DNA of 64,000 bases from Caulobacter segnis (GTDB lineage Bacteria > Pseudomonadota > Alphaproteobacteria > Caulobacterales > Caulobacteraceae), in contig NZ_JARQWW010000003.1 of assembly GCF_029543125.1 (NCBI RefSeq), positions 620,001 through 684,000 of the forward strand, read 5' to 3'. Position 1 is the first letter of the stretch, and each line of letters begins with the position of its first letter. A program made the translations under genes and the position numbers. Below, piece after piece: positions 37,483-46,816 of the stretch. The notes under the pieces are model-generated. The model was not told the DNA's origin and did not search any database. It saw only the letters and a program-made list of their open reading frames with translations.

Positions 37483-38604
37483 CTAGCCTTCCACCGCGTC
37501 CCGGGTGGCGCCGACCCGCTGAGCCAGGGCCGCGCCCATGAACTGGTCGAGGTCGCCGTCCAGAACCCCCTGGGTGTCGGAGGTTTCAACCTCCGTCCGC
37601 AGATCCTTGACCATCTGGTACGGCTGAAGAACGTACGACCGGATTTGATGACCCCAGCCGATGTCGGTCTTTTGATCTTCCAGCGCCTGCTGCGCGGCTT
37701 CACGCTTCTGCAGCTCCAACTCGTACAGGCGCGCGCGCAGCATCTTCCACGCTTCTTCGCGGTTCTGGTGCTGCGAGCGGCCCGCCTGACAGGCCACGGC
37801 CACGCCGGTCGGAATGTGCGTCAGACGCACAGCCGAGTCCGTCTTGTTGATGTGCTGACCGCCGGCGCCGCTGGCGCGGTAGGTGTCGGTCCGCACGTCG
37901 GCAGGGTTGATCTCGATCTCGATGGTGTCGTCCACCACGGGATAGACCCACGCCGAGGCGAAGCTGGTGTGGCGCTTGGCGGCGGCGTCATAGGGGCTGA
38001 TGCGGACCAGGCGGTGGACGCCGGCCTCGGTCTTTAGCCAGCCATAGGCGTTCGGGCCCTTCACCTGCAGGGTGGCGGACTTGATCCCCGCCTGTTCGCC
38101 GCTGGTCTCTTCGATCAGCTCCACGCTGTAGCCGTGGGCGTTGGCCCAGCGGGTATACATGCGCAGCAGCATGCCGGCCCAGTCGTTCGACTCCGTGCCG
38201 CCGGCGCCGGAATTGATTTCCAGGTAGCAGTCATTGCCGTCCGCCTCACCCGACAGCAGAGCCTCCAGCTCGGCGCGGGCGGCGCGCTCCTTCAGGGCGG
38301 CCAGTTGGGCGCGGGCGTCCTCCAGAGAGCTTTCATCGCTCTCCATGTCCGCCAACTCGGCGTATTCGACCGCGTCCTTCAGTTCGCGCTCGAGGCTTTG
38401 CACGGCCTCGACGCGGGCGGCCAGGGCGGCGCGTTCGCGGCTGACGGCCTGGGCCTCCGACGGGCGGTCCCAAAGGGTCGGGTCCTCGACCCGGGCGTTC
38501 AGCTCATCAAGCTTGCGAAGCGCAGGCTCCCAGTCGAGACGCCGGCGCAGCAGTCCGACCGACTGCTCGATGTCGGCCGCGGCGGCCTGGACATCCGGTC
38601 TCAT
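37483..38604 (-). CDS. prfB: Peptide chain release factor 2
   Basis: A 373-residue class I release factor for UGA and UAA. The peptidyl-hydrolysis motif is [15 protein letters not shown]. The stop-codon tripeptide, SPF in E. coli, appears as SPY in [17 protein letters not shown], which in my recollection is common in alphaproteobacteria. N-terminal helical domain 1 precedes these. The reading frame is continuous from the ATG at 38604, which has AGGAG upstream, so the autoregulatory +1 frameshift found in many prfB genes is absent. It lies downstream of the PBP1a gene in the same direction (46 bp gap). Confidence 0.95.
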   Translation of the reverse strand: MRPDVQAAAADIEQSVGLLRRRLDWEPALRKLDELNARVEDPTLWDRPSEAQAVSRERAALAARVEAVQSLERELKDAVEYAELADMESDESSLEDARAQLAALKERAARAELEALLSGEADGNDCYLEINSGAGGTESNDWAGMLLRMYTRWANAHGYSVELIEETSGEQAGIKSATLQVKGPNAYGWLKTEAGVHRLVRISPYDAAAKRHTSFASAWVYPVVDDTIEIEINPADVRTDTYRASGAGGQHINKTDSAVRLTHIPTGVAVACQAGRSQHQNREEAWKMLRARLYELELQKREAAQQALEDQKTDIGWGHQIRSYVLQPYQMVKDLRTEVETSDTQGVLDGDLDQFMGAALAQRVGATRDAVEG

Positions 38605-38650
38605 GTGACACTCCTAGAATTCGAGCGGCGCAGATAGCGTGCGCGGCCCG

Positions 38651-41005
38651 TCAATACAATCCGGTCAGGTCAGGGTCGCGCTTGGGCGGCGCCTGTCCGG
38701 GGGCTGTGGGCGCGATCTGACCATAGGGAATCGGGCCGGTGGGGATCAGCGGCGTCGTCACCGGCTTGGGCTCGGTGCCCGGGCGGAACGCTTCACGCAT
38801 GCCGCGGACATAGCCGAACTTGGCGTTCTTCGGCTCCTTGAACGGGGTCGGCGGCACGCCCTTCATGGCTTCCTGCATGAAGTCGATGAAGATCGGCACG
38901 CTGGCCACCCCGCCCGTCTCGCTGGAGCCCAGGGAGCGGTTGTCGTCGAAGCCGATGAAGACACTGACGATGATCTGCGGCGTGTAGCCCACGAACCAGG
39001 CGCTGCGGTACTCGTTGGTGGTGCCGGTCTTGCCCGCCACCGGACGGCCCAGAACCCGCGCCTGGGTGGCGGTGCCGCGCTGGACCACGCCTTCCAGCAT
39101 CGAGGTGATCTGATAGGCCGTGATCGGGTCCATCACCTGCTGACCGGTGACCGGCAGGCGGGGGCTTTCTTCGCCGTTGAAACCGGAGCCGCACTTGGGG
39201 CACTCGCGCTTGTCGGCCCGCAGCAGGGTCTTGCCCTCGCGGTCCTGCACCAGCTCGATCAGGTGCGGCTCCACCTTGCGGCCGCCGTTGGCGAACGGTG
39301 CATAAGCGGCGGTCAGGCGGAACGGCGTGGTCTCGCCGGCGCCCAGGGCCATGGCCAGAACCGGCAGCATCTTGTCGGTCACGCCGGTGCGCACCGCCAT
39401 GTCGGAGATCTTCCGCATGCCGACGCCCTGCGCCAGGCGCACGGTCATGGTGTTGCGCGACAGCTCAAGACCCCGGCGAAGCGGCAACGAGCCGTAATAT
39501 TCGTGGTTGTAGTTCTCCGGAGACCAGACCTCGCCCTCCTTCGCCCCGACCAGGCTGATCTGGGCGTCGGCGACGGTGCTGGCGGGCGTATAGCCGTTCT
39601 CCAGCGCTGTGGCGTAGACGAACGGCTTGAAGGCCGAACCCGGCTGGCGCTTCGCCTGGGTCGCACGGTTGAACTTCGACAGCGAGAAGGAGTAGCCGCC
39701 CACCATGGCCAGCACGCGGCCCGTATGGGGCTCCATGGCCACCAGCGCGCCGTTGACCAGCGGAACCTGCTTCAGACGGTAGCCGCCGCCCTGCGCGGGC
39801 TCCACGAACACCAGGTCGCCGGCCGAAAGCCCCTTCCCGGCTCGCGCCCACGCCACATCCTCGGACGCCAGCAGGCCCGGCGCGCCTTCCTTGGCCGGGC
39901 GCACGCGCACCGAACCGCCGGACACGCTGTCCACCAGCGCGGCCTGCCAGGCGCGACGCTCGGACGGCGGGCTCTTCTTCAGGGCCGCGGCCTCCCAGCC
40001 CTCGGCAACCTCGACCTGACCCCACGCGCCGCGCCAGCCGTGACGGCGGTCGTAGCGCTCCAGCCCTTCCATCAGGGCCTCACGGGCGGAGGACTGCAGG
40101 CGCGGATCGAGAGTCGTCCGCATGTAATAGCCGCCCTCGTTCAGGCGCGGCCCCAGGGTGGCGAGGGCGCGGCGGCGCACCTCCTCCACAAAGTAGTCGG
40201 CGTCGCGGTACTGGGCGCGGGTCGGCGCGGGCTGGACCTTCAGGTCCTCCTTCATCGCCGCCTGCGCCTGGGCGCGGGTGATCCAGCCGGCCTCGGCCAT
40301 CTGACCCAGCACCCAGTTGCGGCGCTGGACGGCCCGGGCCTTGTTGCGGATCGGGTGATAGTTGTCCGGCCCCTTGGGCACGGCGGCCAGATAGGCGGCC
40401 TCGGCGATGGTCAGGTCGTTGATCGCCTTGCCGAAGTAGTTGTAGGCGGCCACGGCCACGCCGTAGGAGCGGTAGCCCAGCCAGATCTCGTTCAGATACA
40501 GCTCGAGAATCTGCTGCTTGGTCAGGCTGCTCTCAAGCCGCTGGGCGAGGATCGCCTCCTTCAGCTTGCGGCCCACCGTCCGGTCGGACGTCAGCAGGAC
40601 GTTCTTGGCCACCTGCTGGGTGATGGTCGAACCGCCTTCCAGGCGGCGGCCGGCCGTGGCGTTGCCGACGTTCTTGATCATGGCGCGCGACAGGCCGCCC
40701 ACATCCACGCCGCTGTGCTCGAAGAAATTGCGGTCCTCGGCGGCCAGGAAGGCGTAGATCAAGTGCGGCGGTATCTGGTCGTAGCGCACGAAGATGCGCC
40801 GCTCGCGCGAAAACTCGCCGATCAGGGTGCCGTCCCAGGCATAGACGCGCGTGGCGGTAGGCGGACGATAGTCCTGCAGATCGCCTGCGTCGGGCATGTC
40901 GTGGAAAAGCCAGGCGGCGTACACAGCCACAGCGAAGCCCGCCAAGGCGATGACGCTGAGCGCCGTCACCCCGGCGATCGCGGCCCACTTTTGCAGCGGT
41001 TTCAA
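38651..41005 (-). CDS. mrcA: Bifunctional penicillin-binding protein 1A
   Basis: A 784-residue class A PBP. One N-terminal membrane helix (about 12-34) is followed by the GT51 glycosyltransferase domain with AAEDRNFFEHSGVD, GGSTITQQVAKN and KLKEAILAQRLE, plus YLNEIWLG. An OB-like linker region follows. The transpeptidase domain has GSAFKPFVY (SxxK), SRNTMT (SxN) and GKTGTTNEYRSAW (KTG). A Pro-rich C-terminal tail closes it. It polymerises and cross-links peptidoglycan in the periplasm. It is co-directional with amiC upstream and prfB downstream, a gene order recurrent in alphaproteobacteria. Confidence 0.95.
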   Translation of the reverse strand: MKPLQKWAAIAGVTALSVIALAGFAVAVYAAWLFHDMPDAGDLQDYRPPTATRVYAWDGTLIGEFSRERRIFVRYDQIPPHLIYAFLAAEDRNFFEHSGVDVGGLSRAMIKNVGNATAGRRLEGGSTITQQVAKNVLLTSDRTVGRKLKEAILAQRLESSLTKQQILELYLNEIWLGYRSYGVAVAAYNYFGKAINDLTIAEAAYLAAVPKGPDNYHPIRNKARAVQRRNWVLGQMAEAGWITRAQAQAAMKEDLKVQPAPTRAQYRDADYFVEEVRRRALATLGPRLNEGGYYMRTTLDPRLQSSAREALMEGLERYDRRHGWRGAWGQVEVAEGWEAAALKKSPPSERRAWQAALVDSVSGGSVRVRPAKEGAPGLLASEDVAWARAGKGLSAGDLVFVEPAQGGGYRLKQVPLVNGALVAMEPHTGRVLAMVGGYSFSLSKFNRATQAKRQPGSAFKPFVYATALENGYTPASTVADAQISLVGAKEGEVWSPENYNHEYYGSLPLRRGLELSRNTMTVRLAQGVGMRKISDMAVRTGVTDKMLPVLAMALGAGETTPFRLTAAYAPFANGGRKVEPHLIELVQDREGKTLLRADKRECPKCGSGFNGEESPRLPVTGQQVMDPITAYQITSMLEGVVQRGTATQARVLGRPVAGKTGTTNEYRSAWFVGYTPQIIVSVFIGFDDNRSLGSSETGGVASVPIFIDFMQEAMKGVPPTPFKEPKNAKFGYVRGMREAFRPGTEPKPVTTPLIPTGPIPYGQIAPTAPGQAPPKRDPDLTGLY

Positions 41006-41107
41006 GCTCGACTGACCTCCGCGGGAAACCGTCCCGCAGACCGTCCTCTATCGTGCTCCGCGCAGGGCGCCAACGGGCCAGTGGCCGCATCCCCTCGCGA
41101 ACATGGT

Positions 41108-42310
41108 TTACCGAGCGGCCAGCCGCGTCTGCTGAGCAAAATAGGCGTCGATGGCGTCGCCGATGGCGGACGTCATGCGGTTGCGAGACGCCGGATCGGA
41201 CAGGCGCGCCTCGTCATCGGGATTGGTCATGAAGCCCATCTCGAACAGCACGGCCGGAACATCCGGCGCCAGCAGCACGACGAAGCCGGCGTCACGATGG
41301 CTGCGGCGCAGCAGCGGAATTTCCGCCCCGCTCACCTTCTCCAGCAGGGTCTCGGCGAACATGGCCGAGCGATTCTTGGTGGTGCGCTGGGTCAGGTCCA
41401 GCAGGATCTGGCTGACCGCCTTGTCGCCGCCCGACAGGCTGGCGTTCATGAACCAGTCGTTCTTGTTCGCGACCTCGGCCACACGCCCCTGCCCCTTCTC
41501 GGACAGGGTGTAGACGCTGGCGCCCTGGGTCGACGGGTTCGGGCCGGCGTCTGCGTGCAGCGAAATGAACAGGTCGGCGTCGGCGCGGCGGGCGATCTGC
41601 ACCCGGCCTTCGCGCGGCACATAGACGTCCGTATCGCGGGTCAACAGCACCTTGTACTTGCCGCTGCGCTCCAGCCGGGTCTTCAGGCTCTGGGCGGCGG
41701 CGAGCACCAGCTCCTTTTCCTTGTAGTGAGCGCCCGAGGTGCCGGGGTCGTTGCCGCCATGGCCGGCGTCGATCACCACGACCTTCTTCAGGCGCAGCGG
41801 CGGCGGCGAGGCGGTCGAGATCGGGGTGGCCGCCAGGGCGGCCTTGGCCTCCGAAGCCAGCGGCGCGGCCGGCGCGCCCTTGGCCCGCAGGTCGATCACA
41901 TAGCGATAATTGGTTGCGCCGTCCGACGGCGGCAGCAGAAAGCGGCGGCGGACCTCGGCGTCCTGGCGCAGATCAAGACTCAGGCGGGCGCCGCCCGCGG
42001 CCTCTTCGACCATCCAGGCCTTCACCAGGCCATAGCCCGCGCCTTGCAGGTCGCCCGTGACCGTGGTGCGCGGCATGGCCAGGACCACACGGCGGTCCAG
42101 GGTTCCATCGGCCAGAAGCTTGGCGCTGGTCTCCTTGTCGAGCTCCAGCACCACGCGCGTCTCGAAGCGGTCGCCGCCGAATCGCACCTTGGTCAGACCG
42201 GCGGATTCAGGTCCCTGGGCGAACGCCACCGCGGCCGCGCCAGCGGCGAGCGCCGCCGACAGCGCCAGCGCCGTCCACTTGATCCCAGACCCTTTAACCC
42301 TCGCGCCCAT
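41108..42310 (-). CDS. amiC: N-acetylmuramoyl-L-alanine amidase (AmiC type)
   Basis: A 400-residue exported amidase. The signal peptide (about residues 1-32, ending AVAFAQ) is followed by an N-terminal AMIN-like domain (about 35-150) and a C-terminal Amidase_3 domain (about 180-395). Zinc and catalytic elements read IDAGHGGNDPG, KEKELVLAAA, SLHADAG and LFEMGFMTNPDDE with the catalytic Glu. It cleaves stem peptides from glycan during daughter-cell separation. The ATG at 42310 is chosen because it begins the signal peptide; an in-frame ATG at 42355 adds 15 atypical residues. Confidence 0.93.
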   Translation of the reverse strand: MGARVKGSGIKWTALALSAALAAGAAAVAFAQGPESAGLTKVRFGGDRFETRVVLELDKETSAKLLADGTLDRRVVLAMPRTTVTGDLQGAGYGLVKAWMVEEAAGGARLSLDLRQDAEVRRRFLLPPSDGATNYRYVIDLRAKGAPAAPLASEAKAALAATPISTASPPPLRLKKVVVIDAGHGGNDPGTSGAHYKEKELVLAAAQSLKTRLERSGKYKVLLTRDTDVYVPREGRVQIARRADADLFISLHADAGPNPSTQGASVYTLSEKGQGRVAEVANKNDWFMNASLSGGDKAVSQILLDLTQRTTKNRSAMFAETLLEKVSGAEIPLLRRSHRDAGFVVLLAPDVPAVLFEMGFMTNPDDEARLSDPASRNRMTSAIGDAIDAYFAQQTRLAAR

Positions 42311-42713
42311 CAACCAGAGCCCCGAAAATACACGCCATGGCGCAGAAGCTGTCATTTGGCCAGATCATGGTGAGCAAGTGGTTAAGACGCCGCACGTATC
42401 GTGGCGCTTCCCTTTTGCGGCCCGATGCTGCAAAAGTACGCGCGCGTTCGCTGTGTCTTTGACGACGCGCGCTATCGCACCCCGGCCCGCGTCGGGTCAG
42501 AGCCGCCATTATCGGCATCGACGCGTCATCCGATCCGCGCCTCACCGGCGCGTCAGGGAATTGAACCCATGGGCTGCGTCGCACACGCCCGCTTCCGGCT
42601 AAACGCCGCTCGCAAGATCCGCTTCGGCGGCGCGAGCAGCGCGGCCGCGCGCGCCCTCATCACAAGCCGGCGCCCGGGCTGCATGCCTGCCGCGCGCCGT
42701 GGAGATCGCCTTA
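42311..42713. other. 403 bp intergenic region between amiC and rne
   Basis: No gene is supported here. The region must hold the divergent amiC and rne promoters and a long rne leader. It is GC-rich, with many GCGCG runs capable of pairing, and GGAG at 42701-42704 serves the rne start. Long structured leaders that mediate RNase E autoregulation are known in enteric bacteria; an equivalent here is only a possibility. Short frames crossing this region lack ribosome-binding sites and resemble no protein. Confidence 0.6.
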
Positions 42714-45323
42714 ATGTCGAAGAAAATGTTGATCGACGCCGCTCACGCCGAAGAGACGCGTGTGGTGGTCGTGGATGGAACTCGCGTCGAAGAGTTTGAT
42801 TTCGAAAGCCAGACCCGCAAACAGCTTCGCGGGAACATCTATCTAGCCAAGGTCACCCGCGTGGAGCCCAGCCTCCAGGCGGCGTTCGTCGAGTACGGCG
42901 GCAACCGTCACGGCTTCCTGGCCTTCAACGAAATCCACCCGGATTACTATCAGATTCCCGTCGCCGACCGCGAAGCGCTGATGCGCGAGGTCGCCGAGGA
43001 GGATGACGATCATCACCACGCCCCAGCCGCGCCGGAGCTGGACGAGGATGGCGAGCCGATCGTGCGCGCCGCCTCCGACCACGACGACGACGACGTCATG
43101 GAAGAGGAAGTCGAGCGCCGCCGCCGGCGCCTGATGAAGCGCTACAAGATCCAGGAAGTGATCCGCCGCCGGCAGATCATGCTGGTCCAGGTCGTCAAGG
43201 AAGAGCGCGGCAACAAGGGCGCGGCCCTGACCACCTACCTCTCCCTGGCCGGCCGCTACGGCGTCCTGATGCCCAACACCGCCCGTGGCGGCGGCATCAG
43301 CCGCAAGATCACCACGGCCACCGACCGCAAGCGCCTGAAGACCGTCGTCCAGAGCCTGGACGTGCCGCAGGGCATGGGCCTGATCGTCCGCACGGCGGGC
43401 GCCAAGCGCACCAAGCTCGAGATCAAGCGCGACTACGAATATCTGATGCGTCTGTGGGAGAATATCCGCGAGACGACCATGAGCTCGGTCGCCCCGGCGC
43501 TGATCTACGAGGAGGAAGACCTCGTCAAACGCGCCATCCGCGACCTGTACGACAAGGATCTCGACGGGATCTGGGTCGAGGGCGAGGCCGGCTTCCGCGA
43601 AGCCCGCGACTTTATGCGCATGCTGATGCCGTCGCAGGCCAAGAAGATCCAGCAATGGCGCGAACCGACCCCGCTCTATGTGGCGCACAAGGTCGAAGAC
43701 CACCTGTCCCAGATCTACTCGCCGGTCGTGCCGCTGCGCTCCGGCGGCTATCTGGTGATCAACCAGACCGAGGCCCTGGTGGCCGTGGACGTCAACTCGG
43801 GCCGCTCCACCCGTGAGCGCAACATCGAGGCGACGGCCCTGAAGACTAACCTGGAGGCGGCGGAGGAAGCCGCCCGCCAGATGCGGCTGCGCGACCTCGC
43901 CGGTCTCGTCGTGATCGACTTCATCGACATGGACGAGGGCAAGAACAACCGCGCCGTCGAGAAGAAGCTGAAGGACTGCCTGAAGGACGACCGCGCGCGG
44001 GTCCAGATGGGCAAGATCAGCGCCTTCGGCCTGATGGAGATCAGCCGCCAGCGCCGCCGTTCGGGCGTTCTGGAAGCCACCACCCACGTCTGCGAGCACT
44101 GCGAAGGCGCCGGCCGCGTCCGCACCGTCGAGTCCTCCGCCCTGTCCGCCCTGCGCGGCATCGAGATGGAAGCCCTGCGCGGCGGCGGCGAGGTGATCCT
44201 GAAGGTCAACCGCACGGTCGGCCTCTACATCCTAAACGAGAAGCGCGCCTATCTGGCCGGTCTGCACCAGCGCCACGGCCTGTTCGTGGTCGTGGTGATC
44301 GACGAGCTGATGCACTCGGGCGACTTCGACATCCAGCGCAACGGTGAAGCCGCCGCCCGTCCGATCCCGGACTACGGTCTCCCCGCGCCTTCCGCTCCCG
44401 AACCCGAAGACGACTTCGTCGCCGAGGAGGAGGAAGAAGAGGAAGACGAAGAGATCATCGACGAGAGCGAGGACGAGGACGAGGAGTCCGACGCCCGCCC
44501 GCGCCGCGAGGAATCCGAAGGCCGCAACGGTCGCGGCCGCCGCCGCCGTCGTCGTGGCGGCCGCCGCGATGAGGAGCGTCCTGAACAGGCCGCCCGCCCC
44601 GCGAGCGAGGAAGATGACTTCGACGCCGAAGGTGACGACGACGAGGACGGCCCGCGCCGCCGCCGCCGCCGCGGCCGTCGCGGCGGTCGCCGCATGCGCG
44701 ACGACTCCCGTCCGGCGGACTCCTTCACCTGGACCCGCCCGCGCGTGCCGTTCGGCGACGATCCGTTCGTCTGGCACAACGTGGCCGATCTGGACGGCTC
44801 GCAACCGCGTCCGGCCAACGACGCCCCGCCTCGCCCGGCGCGTGAGCCCCAGGCGGCCGTCGCCGAGGCCGCTCCGGCTGAAACGGTCGCCGCTTCGGTC
44901 GATGAAAAGCCCGCCAAGCCGGCCCGTCGCGGTCGTGGCCGTCGCGGCGCCGCTGCCGAAGCTGTCGAGGCCGCTCCGGTCGAGGCCGTGGCCGAAGCTG
45001 AAGTCGCGCCCGTGATCGCTGCTCCCGCTGAGGAGCAGGACGTGTGGGTCGAACTGCCGGCCAAGGACGAAGCGCCGAAGAAGCCGCGCCGCAGCCGCTC
45101 GCGCAAGAAGACCGACGCCGAGCCGGAAGCCGTTGAAACGGCGCCGGTCGAGGCTGAAGTCGAACCCGCTCCGGCCCCGAAGCCGGCCGCCAAGAAGACC
45201 GCCCCCAAGCCGGTCGTCGAGGCGCCGGTCGAACCGGAACCCGAAGCCGCCCCGGCCGAGCCCGATCCGAACGAGATTTCGGGCCCGGCGACGACCAAGC
45301 GTCGCGGATGGTGGCGCCGCTAG
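42714..45323 (+). CDS. rne: Ribonuclease E
   Basis: An 869-residue endoribonuclease and degradosome scaffold. The S1 domain (about 35-165) contains a long acidic/His insertion (about 90-135), typical of alphaproteobacteria. The RNase H-like and DNase I-like domains follow, with VAVDVNSGRSTRERNIEATA and the catalytic Asp in FIDMDEGKNN. The zinc-link is CEHCEGAGR (Cys460, Cys463). From about residue 550 the tail is disordered, alternating acidic and Arg-rich blocks. It ends TTKRRGWWRR, the GWW motif that docks PNPase in Caulobacter. The ATG at 42714 has GGAG upstream. Confidence 0.95.
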   Translation: MSKKMLIDAAHAEETRVVVVDGTRVEEFDFESQTRKQLRGNIYLAKVTRVEPSLQAAFVEYGGNRHGFLAFNEIHPDYYQIPVADREALMREVAEEDDDHHHAPAAPELDEDGEPIVRAASDHDDDDVMEEEVERRRRRLMKRYKIQEVIRRRQIMLVQVVKEERGNKGAALTTYLSLAGRYGVLMPNTARGGGISRKITTATDRKRLKTVVQSLDVPQGMGLIVRTAGAKRTKLEIKRDYEYLMRLWENIRETTMSSVAPALIYEEEDLVKRAIRDLYDKDLDGIWVEGEAGFREARDFMRMLMPSQAKKIQQWREPTPLYVAHKVEDHLSQIYSPVVPLRSGGYLVINQTEALVAVDVNSGRSTRERNIEATALKTNLEAAEEAARQMRLRDLAGLVVIDFIDMDEGKNNRAVEKKLKDCLKDDRARVQMGKISAFGLMEISRQRRRSGVLEATTHVCEHCEGAGRVRTVESSALSALRGIEMEALRGGGEVILKVNRTVGLYILNEKRAYLAGLHQRHGLFVVVVIDELMHSGDFDIQRNGEAAARPIPDYGLPAPSAPEPEDDFVAEEEEEEEDEEIIDESEDEDEESDARPRREESEGRNGRGRRRRRRGGRRDEERPEQAARPASEEDDFDAEGDDDEDGPRRRRRRGRRGGRRMRDDSRPADSFTWTRPRVPFGDDPFVWHNVADLDGSQPRPANDAPPRPAREPQAAVAEAAPAETVAASVDEKPAKPARRGRGRRGAAAEAVEAAPVEAVAEAEVAPVIAAPAEEQDVWVELPAKDEAPKKPRRSRSRKKTDAEPEAVETAPVEAEVEPAPAPKPAAKKTAPKPVVEAPVEPEPEAAPAEPDPNEISGPATTKRRGWWRR

Positions 45324-45379
45324 ACCGGCGTGCTTAACTTGGTGGCGGGCGCGCGGGGGCGCGGTCTGGAGTTTCTTGG

Positions 45380-46765
45380 ATGACGTCGCTTGCGCGGCCC
45401 GCCCGTCGCCTTCTCAGCATCGCGCTCGCCGCCGTGGTCGCGGCCGGATCAATCCTTCCGGCCGCCGCCAGCGCTCAGCAGGGCGTGTCCCTGATCCGCG
45501 ACACCGAGATCGAGGAGATCCTGCTGGGGGATTCCAAGCCGCTCTTCGCGGCGGCCGGGATGGACCCCAACAGCGTCGAGATTCTGCTGGTGGGCGGCAA
45601 GGATCTGCAGGCCTTCGCCGGGCCGGGCGTCATGGGCGTCTATACCGGTCTGATCCTGCAATCTGAGAACCCCAACCAGCTTCGCGGGGTCATCGCCCAC
45701 GAAATCGGCCACCTTCAGGGCGGCCACTCCTTCCGCCGGGGCGAGATGCAGCGCGCGGGCCTCAAGCCCATGCTGCTGACCATGGGCCTGGGCGTCCTGG
45801 CCGCCCTCGCCGGCGCGCCTGACGCAGGCGCCATCCTGGCCGGCAACGCCAGCTATTTCGGCACCCTGGGCGCTCTCGGCTACAGCCGCGAACAGGAAAG
45901 CCGCGCCGACCAGGCCGGCGCCACCCTTCTGGAGAAGACCGGCCAGTCGGGCCGCGGCCTCGTCGAGTTTTTCGACAACTTCCGTTACCAGGAGGTCTTC
46001 GACGAAAGCCGGCGCTTCGCCTATTTCCGAAGCCACCCCCTGTCCTCGGACCGCATCGAGGCCCTGCGCGGCCGGGTCGAAAAGCTTTCCCACTACGACG
46101 CGGTCGACAGCCCCGACGATGTGGCCAAGCACGAGATCATGAAGGCCAAGCTGGACGGGTTCATCAATCCGCAGCTCTCCCTGATCCGCTACAAGGAGAC
46201 GGACGCCTCCTATCCGGCCCGGTACGCCCGCGCGATCGCCTACTACCAGATGAAGGAGCCTGATCGGGCCATCCGCCTGGTCGACGCCCTGCTGACCGAA
46301 CAGCCGAACAACCCGTACCTGTGGGAGCTCAAGGGCCAGATCCTGTTCGAGTTCGCCCGCACGGCCGAGGCTGAAGGCCCGCAACGCAAGTCGGTGGAGC
46401 TGAAGCCGGATGCGCCCCTGCTGCGCACCAATCTCGGCCAGACCCTGATCAACATGCCCGATCCCAAGAAGATCGAGGAAGGCATCGCCGAGCTTAAGCG
46501 CTCCCTGGTCGAGGACCCGGAGAACTCCACCGCCTGGCGCCTGCTGGGTCAGGCCTACGACACGCAGAAGGAGCCGGGCAAAGCCCGCCTGGCCACCGCC
46601 GAGTACTACTTCTCGCTCGGCGCCCTGCAGGAGGCGCGGGTCTTCGCCATGCGCGCCCGGGAAAACCTGAGCAAGGACACCATCGATTGGCGACGCGCCA
46701 CCGACATCGTCCTGGCCTCCCGCCCCTCCGACGAGGACCTCAAGCGCATCGCCCGCGAGGGCTAG
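45380..46765 (+). CDS. Exported M48-family metalloprotease with TPR repeats (BepA-like)
   Basis: A 461-residue periplasmic protease. Residues 1-32 form a signal peptide ending ASAQQ. The zinc motif HEIGH is at 107-111 within VIAHEIGHLQGGHS, and a third ligand lies in YSREQESRADQAGATLL. The C-terminal half (about 270-450) carries tetratricopeptide repeats, including LWELKGQILFEFARTAEAEG and AWRLLGQAYDTQKEPGKARLA. BepA in E. coli degrades or assists outer-membrane assembly intermediates such as LptD. The gene sits between rne and a DsbA-like gene, consistent with a periplasmic quality-control role. Confidence 0.9.
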   Translation: MTSLARPARRLLSIALAAVVAAGSILPAAASAQQGVSLIRDTEIEEILLGDSKPLFAAAGMDPNSVEILLVGGKDLQAFAGPGVMGVYTGLILQSENPNQLRGVIAHEIGHLQGGHSFRRGEMQRAGLKPMLLTMGLGVLAALAGAPDAGAILAGNASYFGTLGALGYSREQESRADQAGATLLEKTGQSGRGLVEFFDNFRYQEVFDESRRFAYFRSHPLSSDRIEALRGRVEKLSHYDAVDSPDDVAKHEIMKAKLDGFINPQLSLIRYKETDASYPARYARAIAYYQMKEPDRAIRLVDALLTEQPNNPYLWELKGQILFEFARTAEAEGPQRKSVELKPDAPLLRTNLGQTLINMPDPKKIEEGIAELKRSLVEDPENSTAWRLLGQAYDTQKEPGKARLATAEYYFSLGALQEARVFAMRARENLSKDTIDWRRATDIVLASRPSDEDLKRIAREG

Positions 46766-46816
46766 GCTTGACCGTCCCCGGCGTTTAGACCGGGCGGGAC
46801 ATCAGGAGAATCTGCC

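Noticed and set aside
38550..38640. Search for the prfB programmed frameshift site
   Set aside because: The start codon with AGGAG opens an uninterrupted frame and no slippery CTT TGA C site occurs near the beginning.
38639..42373. A 1244-residue open frame on the plus strand covering mrcA and amiC
   Set aside because: It is exactly antisense to two genes with full domain and motif content. The Gly/His/Arg/Ala-rich composition is what GC-rich codons give on the opposite strand, and there is no recognisable domain.
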